This document shows, in pieces, positions 35,509-44,923 of a DNA stretch of 64,000 nt. The DNA lies in contig NZ_LR134318.1 of the NCBI RefSeq assembly GCF_900636825.1, forward strand, positions 62,001 through 126,000, in the 5' to 3' direction. Positions within the stretch are counted from its first letter, which is position 1, and the number at the start of each line of letters is the position of its first letter. A program made the position numbers and the translations under genes. This stretch comes from Pseudomonas fluorescens (GTDB taxonomy: Bacteria; Pseudomonadota; Gammaproteobacteria; Pseudomonadales; Pseudomonadaceae). A model generated the notes under the pieces. That model was not told the DNA's origin. It made no database searches and saw only the letters and a list, made by a program, of their open reading frames with translations.

Positions 35509-37293
35509 TTAGGCCTGCACCAGCGGGCCGGGGTTCTTCAGGTATTGCTCACGAATAGCCTTCGCCGACCAATAAGTCAGCGCCGCGACCAGCCCTGTCG
35601 GGTTGTAGCCCAGGCCCTGTGGGAATGCCGAGGCGCCCGGCACGAATACGTTGTGCACGTCCCAGCTCTGCAGATAGCGGTTCAGGGCGCTGGTCTTTGG
35701 ATCGGTGCCCATGATCGCGCCACCGTTGAGGTGGGTGGTCTGGTACGACGCCGTGTTGAAGTGATCGCCGACTTTCTTGCTGATCACCGCAATGGCTTTC
35801 GGGCCCATGGCTTCGGCAATCTTGCTCATTTTCTCGACCATGAAGCGGTTCATTTTGATGTCGTTTTCCTGCCAGTCGAAGGTCATGCGCAGCAGCGGCA
35901 AGCCGTAGGCATCGCGGTACACCGGGTCGAGATCGAGGTAGTTGCCGCGGTAGGATTGATGCGCACCGTGGGCGTCCATCGACACCTGATGGGTGTAGTA
36001 ATCGGCGGTCGCGCGCTTCCACGCGCTCCCCCAGGCCGGGGTGCCCGGCGGGTTTGACGTACCGGCAATCGGTCGGCTGCCGGCCTGGTTGACCCACATT
36101 GGCGACCCGCCGACGAAGCCGTGCGGGCCATGGTCGAAGTTGTCGGCGTTGAAATCATCCACCGCCACGCCGTTACCGCCGGCGCCGATGAAGTTGTTGG
36201 TGTGGGTGTCTTTGTCGAAGAACGCTTTGATCGTCGCCATGTTCTGGTAAGCGAAGTTTCGTCCGACCACGCCTTCGCCAGTGATCGGGTCGTAGGGTTT
36301 GCCGATCCCGGAAAGCAGCATCAGGCGCACGTTGTGCAACTGGAACGCGCCGAGGATCACCAGATCCGCCGGTTGCTCGACCTCACGGCCCTGACCATCG
36401 ACATAGGTGACGCCGGTGGCTTTGCTTTTCGTGCTGTCGAGGTTGATCCGCAGCACATGGGAGTTGGGCCGCAGTTCGAAATTCGGCAGCGGCTTGAGCG
36501 CCGGCAGAATGTTCACGTTCGGCGAGGCCTTGGAATACATGTAGCAGACATAGCCGCTGCAGAAGCCGCAGAAATTGCACGGCCCCATCTGTGCGCCGTA
36601 GGGATTGGTGTACGGCCCCGAGGTATTCGCCGAAGGCAGATTGTAGGGTTTGTACCCGACTTCTGTGGCTGCTTTGCCGAACAGCTGTGCGGACACGGTG
36701 TTTTTCTGCGCTTCAAGCGGGAACGGATTCGAGCGATCCGCCGCGTAAGGGTTGCCGCCCTTGCCTTGGCCGACCAGTTGGCCTTTCACCGTCCAGGCCT
36801 GGCCGGAGGTGCCGAAGACCTTTTCCGCGAAATCGAAAAACGGCTCCAGCTCTTCATAACTGACGCCGAAGTCCTGAATGGTCATGTCTTTGGGGATGAA
36901 GCTTTTGCCATAACGCGCTTCGTAATGGCTGCGCATACGCAATTCGATCGGATCAACCCGGAAGTGCACGCCAGACCAATGCAGGCCGGCACCGCCGACA
37001 CCGTTGCCTGGCAGGAACGCGCCGAGCTGGCGGTTGGGCAGGGCGATGTCGTTAACGCTGTGGCGAATGGTCACCGTCTCTTTGGAGATGTCCTGAAAGA
37101 GTTTTTTTCGCACGCTGTAGGTCAGTTCGTCGATGACCTGCGGATAATTGCCGTCGGGGTAAGTGTCCTGCATCGGCCCGCGCTCCAGCGCCAGCACGTT
37201 GAGACCCGCCTCGGTGAGTTCCTTGGCCATGATCGCCCCGGTCCAGCCGAAACCGACGATCACCGCGTCAACCTTCTTCATTACCGTTGCCAT
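35509..37293 (-). CDS. Gluconate 2-dehydrogenase flavoprotein (GMC oxidoreductase)
   Basis: The 594-residue FAD enzyme has the N-terminal dinucleotide motif VIVGFGWTGAIMAKELTEAG, the flavin-contact region GNGVGGAGLHWSG near residue 95, and a Cys-rich cluster NFCGFCSGYVCYMY near 242 that may hold an Fe-S cluster as in related flavoprotein dehydrogenases. The catalytic His-Asn region lies near the C-terminus (HLNGGAIMGTD; GYNPTGLVAALTYW). It oxidises gluconate to 2-ketogluconate in the periplasm, exported with the Tat-dependent small subunit. The substrate is inferred from subunit composition. Confidence 0.9.
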   Translation of the reverse strand: MATVMKKVDAVIVGFGWTGAIMAKELTEAGLNVLALERGPMQDTYPDGNYPQVIDELTYSVRKKLFQDISKETVTIRHSVNDIALPNRQLGAFLPGNGVGGAGLHWSGVHFRVDPIELRMRSHYEARYGKSFIPKDMTIQDFGVSYEELEPFFDFAEKVFGTSGQAWTVKGQLVGQGKGGNPYAADRSNPFPLEAQKNTVSAQLFGKAATEVGYKPYNLPSANTSGPYTNPYGAQMGPCNFCGFCSGYVCYMYSKASPNVNILPALKPLPNFELRPNSHVLRINLDSTKSKATGVTYVDGQGREVEQPADLVILGAFQLHNVRLMLLSGIGKPYDPITGEGVVGRNFAYQNMATIKAFFDKDTHTNNFIGAGGNGVAVDDFNADNFDHGPHGFVGGSPMWVNQAGSRPIAGTSNPPGTPAWGSAWKRATADYYTHQVSMDAHGAHQSYRGNYLDLDPVYRDAYGLPLLRMTFDWQENDIKMNRFMVEKMSKIAEAMGPKAIAVISKKVGDHFNTASYQTTHLNGGAIMGTDPKTSALNRYLQSWDVHNVFVPGASAFPQGLGYNPTGLVAALTYWSAKAIREQYLKNPGPLVQA

Positions 37294-37295
37294 GC

Positions 37296-38048
37296 TTACG
37301 CCCTCTCGCCGCGAATCGAAACTGCCGGGAAGGGGTATTGCTCGTTGCGTTCAACCCAATCCATGAAATCGGCGCGGGCGCCGGGGAAGCCGATCATGGT
37401 CCAGCCGACCATGCCTTTGTTGCCGCCATGGATCGGGTCGCAGAAGAAACCTTCCTTGGTGTTTTGCAGCAGCAGATTGAAGAAAATCTTCGCCGGTACT
37501 GCATCGAATTGCGCCTTGCCAGCTTCCAGTTGCTTGAGCAAATCGTCTCGGGTAGCGCTGTCTTGCTCAGCAAATACTTTACCGTTGAGGGATTTTGCCC
37601 ACTGATCCGTGGCGGCGATGCCGAGACGATAGATTTCCTTGGGCACCAGTTTGCTTTGCCATCCCATTTCCGGCGCAGCGTCAGCGTTGAACGGACCTTG
37701 CATGTACCACAGCGCTCCGGCGGCATACGGCGTGTTCATCTGACGATCGATATATTCCGGCACACCGGCTTCCAATGCGCCCGGGCCTTGAGCATCGTTG
37801 GGAATCAATTGCGCGACGGCGGCATTGATGAACGCCCATTCTTCGGCGGTGAAATAGCTCGGCTGGTAAACGCTGGCATCAGCACGCACCGGTTGTGCGG
37901 GCGGGGTAACGGGTGCGGCTGCGGCTGCGGGTGCCGCTTGCAGCACGCTGCTGCCCAGTCCGGTTCCGGCCAGGGTGACCACGGGAATCAGCGTCAGGGA
38001 TTTGCGCAAGAACTCACGCCGCGGGTTGTCTCGATCTTGATCAGACAT
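37296..38048 (-). CDS. Gluconate 2-dehydrogenase subunit 3 (Tat-exported)
   Basis: The 250-residue protein begins MSDQDRDNPRREFLRKSL, a twin-arginine signal followed by a hydrophobic stretch and an Ala/Pro-rich linker. The mature part matches the gluconate dehydrogenase gamma-subunit family (FTAEEWAFINAAVAQLIPND; YIDRQMNTPYAAGALWYMQG). It escorts the folded flavoprotein through Tat. It is first in a three-gene operon with two-base spacing to the next gene. Confidence 0.93.
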   Translation of the reverse strand: MSDQDRDNPRREFLRKSLTLIPVVTLAGTGLGSSVLQAAPAAAAAPVTPPAQPVRADASVYQPSYFTAEEWAFINAAVAQLIPNDAQGPGALEAGVPEYIDRQMNTPYAAGALWYMQGPFNADAAPEMGWQSKLVPKEIYRLGIAATDQWAKSLNGKVFAEQDSATRDDLLKQLEAGKAQFDAVPAKIFFNLLLQNTKEGFFCDPIHGGNKGMVGWTMIGFPGARADFMDWVERNEQYPFPAVSIRGERA

Positions 38049-38355
38049 GGTGGATGTACCTCATCAGGCATCAATGGTGGTCAGCTGCTTCTGCGGACAG
38101 CTCTAGGAATTTCTTGTCGCGACAGGACCGGAAAACACCCGGCGGAGAAGACGTGTCTGCAACATCATGTGACAAATGGTAGCAGGCTAAGCATCGGCAT
38201 GACCCGGTTCAGTTGAAAAAAGACCGGTTTTTTGTGGGTAAAACTTTGAAACGGCGCCGATTCACGTTTCTTTGACGAGCGGCTCACAGGCCTTTGACCG
38301 CCCGACGCCGAAGCTGCGCATCTCTCACTGAAACCTCCGATACGGTCAACCCAGC
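38049..38355. promoter_or_regulatory. 307-base divergent intergenic region, gluconate dehydrogenase / phosphatase
   Basis: It must hold the promoters of both flanking genes. It contains two CCGGTT copies at about 38203 and 38222, the second within an A6..T6 symmetric stretch. No known operator was recognised. Confidence 0.45.
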
Positions 38356-39000
38356 ATGTTCCGAGTGCGTTTGTTTCCCGCGTTGTATTTATCGCTCATC
38401 GCTCTTCTGCACAGTTTCCCGGCTATGGCTGGCGGCACAACCAGCGTTCGCCCCGCAGAGTGGGCGCAGCCGGTGGAAGTGCAATACAACCTGTTCCGGA
38501 TGTCGCCAACGCTTTACCGCAGCGCCTTGCCCGATGGCGGCGCGGTGCCGCTGCTGAAAAATCTCAAGGTCGCCACGGTGATCAATTTTCTGCCGGAAGC
38601 TGACAGCGATTGGCTGTCGGAGCCGGGCATCCATCAGCTGCAGTTGCCTTATCGAACCAATCATGTCGACGATGCTGACGTGCTCAAAGCCCTGCGCGCC
38701 ATTCAAGCCGCCGAGGCCGTTGGCCCGGTGCTGATGCATTGCAAACATGGCTCTGACCGCACCGGACTGATGGCGGCGATGTACCGAGTGGTCGTACAGG
38801 GCTGGAGCAAGGAGGACGCCTTGAGCGAGATGACCCAAGGCGGTTTTGGTGAGAGCGGCCATTTTCGTGACGGCGTGCGCTATGTAATGCAGGCGGATAC
38901 CGACAAATTGCGCACTGCGCTGGCCAACGGTGATTGCAGCACCAGCGCGTTCGCCACCTGCTCGATGAAAAGCTGGTTGCAGTCAGTCAATCTCAACTGA
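38356..39000 (+). CDS. Exported protein tyrosine/dual-specificity phosphatase-like protein
   Basis: The 214-residue protein has a signal peptide (cleavage about residue 26, PAMA-GG). Its single PTP-type domain has the P-loop HCKHGSDRTG near residue 134 (CX5R), an upstream KVATVINFLPEAD and a downstream GFGESGHF. It would act on phosphate esters in the periplasm; the substrate is unknown. No good ribosome site precedes the ATG. Its last 18 bases overlap the convergent M3 peptidase gene. Confidence 0.82.
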   Translation: MFRVRLFPALYLSLIALLHSFPAMAGGTTSVRPAEWAQPVEVQYNLFRMSPTLYRSALPDGGAVPLLKNLKVATVINFLPEADSDWLSEPGIHQLQLPYRTNHVDDADVLKALRAIQAAEAVGPVLMHCKHGSDRTGLMAAMYRVVVQGWSKEDALSEMTQGGFGESGHFRDGVRYVMQADTDKLRTALANGDCSTSAFATCSMKSWLQSVNLN

Positions 39001-41040
39001 TCGGTTGGTTTCGGTGGGCGTAGGCCGAGCGAAAAGCGCATCGGCCGGATGCCCGAGAAAGGCCTGCACTTTGCTCAGCAGCGATTGCGCGTCCCCCGGC
39101 GAAAAGAAGATCTCCCGAAACTCCCGGCCGGTTTTCGGGTTAAACACCCAATCCTGCTCAAACCGTTTGAACACCTCGGTCGCCAGCACGCCGGACCACA
39201 GATAGGCGTACACCATGGCCTCATAGCCGGTCACCACGTAATCAAAACCGTTGGCGAGCCGAGCGGTGCCCGGCAATTTCAACTGCGGAATTTCTTTCTG
39301 CACGTCTTGAAACACCTGCTCGACATTCCGCCCATCACCGTGGGTTGCGTGCAATTCGAAATCCAGCAAGGCCAGCGTCAATTGGATCGCGGTTTGCCGG
39401 CTCGCCTGGGTTTGCAGGGCTGCCAATACGGCGTCAACCCGTGTCTCGCTCAATCGCTCGCCAGTTGCATGATGGGCGCCCAGCCACAGCAGAAATTCTC
39501 TGGATTGACACCACCCCTCGAACAGCTGACCGGCGAATTCTGCCGTCGGGCGCGGTAGTTGGGTGATGCCGGAGAGGACGTGATGCGGTGAGCGGGTGAG
39601 GATGTGTTGCAGGCAATGGCCGAACTCATGGAACAACACCCGCAGATCCAGGTGTTCGAGCAGGCACGGCTGATCTTCCGCCGGCAGTGTGAAATTGCAC
39701 GACATCAGAGCGATCGGCAGTACCGGCCGTCCTTCGGCGGTGATCCGGCGATTGCGCAGCGTAAACGTGCTGGCGAAATCCAGAGATTTGTTGACCTTGA
39801 ACGGGTCAAGGTAGAGATAACCAAGCGTTTGCCCGTTTTCCCTGACTTCGAATAGGCGCAAGTGCTCGTGCCAGCGCTCGAACTCACGCAATTCGACGAT
39901 TTCCACGCCAAACATGCGTTCGCTGAACAGGCAAAGTCGGCGCAGGGTGCCATCAAGTGGCAAGTAGCTGCGCAGCTCCTTCAGAGCGTCACCGAAATGG
40001 TGCTCGCGTAGCTGCTCGACGAGGTATTCCTGATCCCAGCCCTGCACCTCGAGGATGCCACGTTCAACGGCGAAAGCTTTGACCGCGTCGGTGTCGCTGA
40101 TTCGCGCCGGTTTGCTCGCCGCAATGTGCTGCTCGATAAACGCTTTGACCTGCGCAGTCGATCCATCGGACACCGAGGCTTGAATCAGTTCGGCAAAGTT
40201 GGCGAAGCCCAGTAATCGGGCTTTGCGGTGACGCAGTGCCAGCAGAGTTTCCAGCACCGGAGCGTTGTTGTATTGACCGGAATGTGGGCCTTGATCGGAG
40301 GCGCGAGTGAAGTACGCGAGGAAGTGTTCTTCGCGCAATGCGCGGTTATGCGCGTACATCATGATCTGCTGGTGAGTATTGAGGTCCAGCGGGATCAACC
40401 AGCCGCCATGACCGGCCGCTTCGGCCAACTGCGCGAAACGCTGTTGCAGCGCCGCGGGCAGACCTCCCAGCAGGGTGATGTCATCGATGGGTTTGTGCCA
40501 TCTGGCGCTGTCGTTTTCCAGGTTGTTCAGGAATTGTTCTTCCAGCTGTCTGATCCGACCATTCAATTCGGTCAGTTCCTGTTGGCCCTCAACGGGCAGT
40601 TCAATCCCGGAAAGTTGAAACTCTCGGAGGATTTTTGCCAGTGCTGCTTGGCGAGGTGCATCGAAGCTGCGAGCGATCGAACTCTGTTCGAGGTTCTGAT
40701 AGGCATTGAACAACTCCCGGTGCGCCATCTTCCATGCCCGGTATTCCTCGACCGATGTACTGCACGCCGTGACAGCACTCTGCCAGTCGTTGTCATGGTT
40801 TTTGACCACCGTTAGCACATCAATGATTGAGATAGCGTCCGCGAGGCGCGCATCGATTTCATCGACCGCCAGCACCAGATCATCCCAGTTGGGGGTCTCG
40901 GCCTGACTGACGACAATGTCGCTGATGACTTGCCGGTTGCTGGCAAGAATGGAAGTGATCGCGGGCACCAGATGTTCGGCGCGCACGGAGGACCAGGGCG
41001 GCAAGTCCCAGTTTTGCAATAAAGGATTTGAATCAGGCAT
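38983..41040 (-). CDS. M3 family oligopeptidase, second PrlC-like paralogue
   Basis: The 685-residue zinc metallopeptidase is of the oligopeptidase A/thimet type. The zinc motif is FHEFGHCLQHIL near residue 455, with a second Glu ligand further on and the typical N-terminus (NPLLQNWDLPPWSSVRAEHLVPAI). AAGGA precedes the ATG at 41040. It closely parallels prlC at 41443-43494 along its length, indicating a local duplication with divergence. It should cleave cytoplasmic peptides; whether its specificity differs from PrlC is unknown. Confidence 0.92.
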   Translation of the reverse strand: MPDSNPLLQNWDLPPWSSVRAEHLVPAITSILASNRQVISDIVVSQAETPNWDDLVLAVDEIDARLADAISIIDVLTVVKNHDNDWQSAVTACSTSVEEYRAWKMAHRELFNAYQNLEQSSIARSFDAPRQAALAKILREFQLSGIELPVEGQQELTELNGRIRQLEEQFLNNLENDSARWHKPIDDITLLGGLPAALQQRFAQLAEAAGHGGWLIPLDLNTHQQIMMYAHNRALREEHFLAYFTRASDQGPHSGQYNNAPVLETLLALRHRKARLLGFANFAELIQASVSDGSTAQVKAFIEQHIAASKPARISDTDAVKAFAVERGILEVQGWDQEYLVEQLREHHFGDALKELRSYLPLDGTLRRLCLFSERMFGVEIVELREFERWHEHLRLFEVRENGQTLGYLYLDPFKVNKSLDFASTFTLRNRRITAEGRPVLPIALMSCNFTLPAEDQPCLLEHLDLRVLFHEFGHCLQHILTRSPHHVLSGITQLPRPTAEFAGQLFEGWCQSREFLLWLGAHHATGERLSETRVDAVLAALQTQASRQTAIQLTLALLDFELHATHGDGRNVEQVFQDVQKEIPQLKLPGTARLANGFDYVVTGYEAMVYAYLWSGVLATEVFKRFEQDWVFNPKTGREFREIFFSPGDAQSLLSKVQAFLGHPADALFARPTPTETNRSVEID

Positions 41041-41152
41041 GGCGTCTTCCTTGGCGTCTGGCAAAAGAAACCAGAATAAGCAGGAAGTCCGCAGTGATGG
41101 CGGTAGCTGGATACCACCTTCCATCAACTCAAAGATGGAAGGTGGGACTGAC

Positions 41153-41446
41153 TCAGTGTGACTCGTCGGGCTTTTTCTTCAGCTTCGGGTTCGGGAAGAA
41201 CTGCACCGCCTGGACGTTCTTGTCCGGGGCCGGTTTGTCGAGCGCGCTGGTATTCACCCGCGTGCCCAGTTCTTTCGGCACGGACAAGCCTTGTGCGTTC
41301 AGCGTGTCGGCGTAACCGCACGCGACACATTCACGGTGCGGAACATCGTCTTCGCTCCACATCATCAATTTGTCCGGCTCGCTGCACGCCGGGCAGACCG
41401 CCCCGGCGATAAAGCGCTTCTTGGTGATTACTGGCCCGTCACTCAT
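41153..41446 (-). CDS. yheV: YheV-family putative zinc ribbon protein (DUF2387)
   Basis: The 97-residue protein has two cysteine knuckles, CPAC (about 18-21) and CVAC (about 40-43), which form a zinc ribbon. RFIAGAVCP upstream is typical of YheV. The C-terminus is basic and disordered (PKLKKKPDESH). Its start overlaps the prlC stop by four bases, so it is the second gene of prlC-yheV. The molecular role is unknown. Confidence 0.88.
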   Translation of the reverse strand: MSDGPVITKKRFIAGAVCPACSEPDKLMMWSEDDVPHRECVACGYADTLNAQGLSVPKELGTRVNTSALDKPAPDKNVQAVQFFPNPKLKKKPDESH

Positions 41447-43494
41447 GCTGCCGCGTCCTCGCTCAGGCCGCTGTGACGCAGCAGTGCATCGATGGAAGGC
41501 TCACGGCCACGGAAGTCGACGAACAGCACCATCGGTGCTTGCGAGCCGCCCCGCGCCAGAATCGCTTCGCGGAAGGCGCGACCGGTTTCGGCGTTGAGTA
41601 CGCCGTCCTCTTCGAATTTGGAGAAGGCATCGGCGGACAGTACTTCAGCCCATTTGTAGCTGTAATAACCCGCCGCATAACCGCCCGCGAAGATATGCGC
41701 GAAGCTGTTGGGGAAGCGGTTGTAGGCCGGCGGACGCATCACCGACACTTCGTCACGCACGCCTTCAAGCACCTGGGCAACGCTGCGACCGTCACCGTGG
41801 GTGGCGTGCAATTCAAAGTCGAACAGCGAGAATTCCAGTTGGCGCACCATCATCAGGCCGGACTGGAAATTTTTCGCCGCGAGCATTTTTTCCAACAGGT
41901 CCTGCGGCAGCGGCTCGCCGGTTTCGTAGTGACCGGAGATCAGCGCCAGGCCTTCCGGCTCCCAGCACCAGTTTTCCATGAACTGGCTCGGCAGCTCGAC
42001 TGCGTCCCACGCCACGCCGTTGATACCGGACACACCGGCATGCTCAACGCGGGTCAGCAAGTGATGCAGGCCATGGCCGAACTCGTGGAACAGCGTGGTC
42101 ACTTCATCGTGGGTCAACAGCGCCGGTTTGCCGCTGTCGGCCGGGGTGAAATTGCACACCAGATTGGCCACGGGGCTCTGCAGCACGCCGTCGATGGTGC
42201 GGCGACGGTCACGGGCGCCGTCCATCCATGCACCGCCACGCTTGTTGGCGCGAGCATAAAGGTCGAAGAAGAAACGACCGACGTGCTGGCCGTTTTCCTT
42301 GATTTCGAACAGGCGCACGTCCGGGTGCCAGGTGTCGAAACCTTTCTGCTCGGCAATCTCGATGCCGTACAGGCGCTGGACGATGGCGAACAGACCGCTC
42401 AGGACTTTGTCGATCGGGAAGTAGGCACGCAGGGTTTCCTGGGCGACGCTGTAGCGCTGCTCGCGGAGTTTTTCACCATAGAAACCACTGTCCCAGCTCT
42501 GCAGGTCGGCGCAGCCTTGTTCGGCGGCGTAAGCGCGCAACTGTTGCAGATCCTGGGCAGCGAACGGTTTGCTGCGCTTGGCCAGATCGCGCAGAAAGCT
42601 CAATACCTGATCGCTGGATTCGGCCATTTTGGTCGCCAGGCTCAGCTCGGAGAAACTGGCGAAGCCCAACAGTTTTGCCAATTCCTGGCGCAGGTCGAGG
42701 ATTTCTTCCATCACCGGGCCATTGTCGTTCTGGCCGGCGTTCGGGCCTTGATCGGAGGCGCGGGTGCAGTAGGCGGCATAGACTTCTTCACGCAGCGCTC
42801 GGTCTTGCGCGTAAGTCATCACCGCGTAATAGCTTGGGAATTCCAGGGTGATCAGCCAGCCATCGAGGCCTTTGGCCTGCGCGGCAGCAGCCATCTGCGC
42901 CTTGGCCGAATCGGTCAGGCCGGCGAGGGCGGTTTCGTCGGTAACGTGCTTGGTCCAGGCCTGGGTCGCGTCAAGCAGTTGGTTGGAGAAGCGGCTGCCC
43001 AGCTCGGACAGCTTGCTTTGCACCTCGGCGTAGCGCTTCTGTTCGGCTTCCGGCAGGTCGATACCCGACAAACGGAAGTCGCGCAGGGCATGTTCCAGAA
43101 TAGTCTTTTGCGCCACATCGAAATTCGCCGCTTCCGGGCTGTTGGCCAGCGCTTCATAAGCCTGGAACAATTCGCGGTTCTGGCCCATCTCGGTGGAATA
43201 GGCGCTCAACGCCGGCAGGCATGACTCGTAAGCTTCGCGCAGTTCGGCACTGTTGCACACGGCGTTAAGATGGCTGACCGGGCTCCATGCGGCGCCGAGG
43301 CGGTCATTGAGTTCGTCCATCGCCAACACCAGGCCAGCCCAGGTTGGGTTCTGACCTTGGGTTTTGAGAATCTCGGCGATGGCCGCGCGGTTGTCCGCGA
43401 GAATGCTTTCGATGGCGGGCAGGACGTGTTCGGCACGGATCGTGGAGAACGGAGGCAGATCGTAGGACTGCAGAAGAGGGTTGTTCACGCTCAC
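41443..43494 (-). CDS. prlC: Oligopeptidase A
   Basis: The 683-residue M3 zinc peptidase has FHEFGHGLHHLL near residue 455 and a C-terminal catalytic Tyr/His region (AGGYAAGYYSYKWAEVL). It degrades signal peptides and other oligopeptides in the cytoplasm. The GTG at 43494 (SVNNPLLQSYDLPPF) is preferred: AAGG lies 8 bases upstream and it matches the family start. The in-frame ATG at 43524 has no good ribosome site. It is divergent from the gamma-carbonic anhydrase gene. Confidence 0.95.
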   Translation of the reverse strand: MSVNNPLLQSYDLPPFSTIRAEHVLPAIESILADNRAAIAEILKTQGQNPTWAGLVLAMDELNDRLGAAWSPVSHLNAVCNSAELREAYESCLPALSAYSTEMGQNRELFQAYEALANSPEAANFDVAQKTILEHALRDFRLSGIDLPEAEQKRYAEVQSKLSELGSRFSNQLLDATQAWTKHVTDETALAGLTDSAKAQMAAAAQAKGLDGWLITLEFPSYYAVMTYAQDRALREEVYAAYCTRASDQGPNAGQNDNGPVMEEILDLRQELAKLLGFASFSELSLATKMAESSDQVLSFLRDLAKRSKPFAAQDLQQLRAYAAEQGCADLQSWDSGFYGEKLREQRYSVAQETLRAYFPIDKVLSGLFAIVQRLYGIEIAEQKGFDTWHPDVRLFEIKENGQHVGRFFFDLYARANKRGGAWMDGARDRRRTIDGVLQSPVANLVCNFTPADSGKPALLTHDEVTTLFHEFGHGLHHLLTRVEHAGVSGINGVAWDAVELPSQFMENWCWEPEGLALISGHYETGEPLPQDLLEKMLAAKNFQSGLMMVRQLEFSLFDFELHATHGDGRSVAQVLEGVRDEVSVMRPPAYNRFPNSFAHIFAGGYAAGYYSYKWAEVLSADAFSKFEEDGVLNAETGRAFREAILARGGSQAPMVLFVDFRGREPSIDALLRHSGLSEDAAA

Positions 43495-43582
43495 GGTTGG
43501 CACCTTGGCTGGGGAAACATGCAACCATCTTAATTACAATCGCCACTCACCGCAGCTATCGGCGACAGAGAGAGAAATTATC

Positions 43583-44128
43583 GTGTCCCTACGCAAGTAT
43601 CAGAATCACACCCCTCGCTTGAGCAAAGGCGCGTTTGTCGACAGCTCGGCGGTGGTGATCGGCGACGTTGAAATCGGCGAGGACAGCTCCGTCTGGCCGC
43701 TGACTGTGATCCGTGGCGACATGCACCGTATCCGCATCGGTGCGCGCACCAGCGTGCAGGACGGCTGCGTGCTGCACATTACCCACGCCGGCCCGTTCAA
43801 CCCCGACGGTTTTCCATTGCTGATCGGCGATGATGTGACCATCGCGCACAAAGTCATGCTCCACGGCTGCAGCGTTGGCAGCCGCGTATTGATCGGCATG
43901 GGCAGCATCGTCATGGACGGCGCAGTGGTCGAAGACGATGTGATCATCGGCGCCGGCAGTCTGGTACCGCCGGGCAAGCGTCTGCAAAGCGGTTTTCTGT
44001 ATGTCGGCAGTCCGGTGAAACAGGTGCGCCCGTTGACTGACAAGGAAAATGCGTTCTTCACTTACAGCGCGGCGAATTACGTGAAGCTCAAGGATCTGCA
44101 CTTGGCCGAAGGCTACGACACACTCTGA
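43583..44128 (+). CDS. Gamma-carbonic anhydrase family protein (YrdA-like)
   Basis: The 181-residue left-handed beta-helix protein is built of hexapeptide repeats (VVIGDV, VWPLTV, VQDGCVLHITHAG, IAHKVMLHGCSVGSR). Histidines in CVLHITH and IAHKVMLHG occupy the zinc-ligand positions of gamma-carbonic anhydrases. The start is GTG at 43583 (SLRKYQNHTP) after an AGAGAGAAA stretch. Many YrdA/PaaY-type members have weak or no carbonic anhydrase activity, so enzymatic function is uncertain. Confidence 0.9.
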   Translation: MSLRKYQNHTPRLSKGAFVDSSAVVIGDVEIGEDSSVWPLTVIRGDMHRIRIGARTSVQDGCVLHITHAGPFNPDGFPLLIGDDVTIAHKVMLHGCSVGSRVLIGMGSIVMDGAVVEDDVIIGAGSLVPPGKRLQSGFLYVGSPVKQVRPLTDKENAFFTYSAANYVKLKDLHLAEGYDTL

Positions 44129-44157
44129 ATCGAATTCGCGACCGCTCAGGAATATTC

Positions 44158-44808
44158 ATGCACTACCAGACCGTACTGTTCGACCTTGATGGCACCTTGA
44201 CCGACCCGCGTGAAGGCATCACCCGCTCTATCCAGTTCGCCTTGGCCAGGCTCGGTATTGATGAGCCGGATCTGACCCGGCTCGAATATTTCATCGGCCC
44301 GCCGTTGTTGCAAGCGTTCATGCAGTTCTACGCTTTCGACGAGGCCAAGGCCTGGGAAGCGGTGAATTTCTATCGCGAGCGCTTCAAAGTGACGGGCCTA
44401 TACGAAAATCGCGTTTTCGAGGGCGTTACGCCGCTGCTGGAAACCCTGACCGGACAGGGGCGGCAGCTCTATATCGCGACGTCCAAGCCGTGGGAATTTG
44501 CCCGCGAGATTGCTCGGCATTTTGATTTCGGCCATCACTTCAAAGTGATCTATGGCAGCGAGCTTGATGGTACGCGCACCAATAAAGTCGAGCTGATCGC
44601 GCATTTACTCAAGGAAGAAGGGCTGGATCCGGCTGAAACATTGATGATCGGCGACCGCAAGCATGATTTGATTGGCGCGCGCAGCAATGGGCTGGATGCG
44701 GCGGCGGTGGGTTATGGCTTTGGCAGTTTTGAAGAATTGAGCGCCGAAGCACCGGCTTATCACTTTGAGACACTGGAAGAGTTGCATCAGGCGTTTTTGC
44801 AGCGCTGA
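44158..44808 (+). CDS. HAD-family phosphatase (phosphoglycolate phosphatase-like)
   Basis: The 216-residue haloacid dehalogenase-type hydrolase has motif I FDLDGTLTDPREG near residue 8, a helical cap domain, motif II ATSKP near 106 and motif III/IV MIGDRKHDLIGARSNG near 164. It is 29 bases downstream of the gamma-carbonic anhydrase gene and probably cotranscribed. Small phosphorylated metabolites are the likely substrates; the exact one is not evident. Confidence 0.88.
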   Translation: MHYQTVLFDLDGTLTDPREGITRSIQFALARLGIDEPDLTRLEYFIGPPLLQAFMQFYAFDEAKAWEAVNFYRERFKVTGLYENRVFEGVTPLLETLTGQGRQLYIATSKPWEFAREIARHFDFGHHFKVIYGSELDGTRTNKVELIAHLLKEEGLDPAETLMIGDRKHDLIGARSNGLDAAAVGYGFGSFEELSAEAPAYHFETLEELHQAFLQR

Positions 44809-44818
44809 TCAGTACGCC

Positions 44819-44899
44819 ATCGCTGGCTTGCCAGCTCCCACAGGTGAGCGATGTACTCAGGTTCACCGCTGTCCCTGTGGGAGCTGGCGTGCCAGCGAT
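44819..44899. repeat. REP-like doublet (GCTGGC family)
   Basis: Inverted arms ATCGCTGGCTTGCCAGCTCCCACAG / CTGTGGGAGCTGGCGTGCCAGCGAT lie between convergent genes. The core sequence differs from the GGAGCTGCCG REPs elsewhere in the window. Confidence 0.87.
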
Positions 44900-44923
44900 G
44901 AGGCAAATTCAGTCACTGATGTC

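Noticed and set aside
38200..38240. Possible terminator or operator with two CCGGTT copies
   Set aside because: The copies are direct rather than a stable stem-loop, and no regulator is known for them. Kept only as a note in the intergenic entry.
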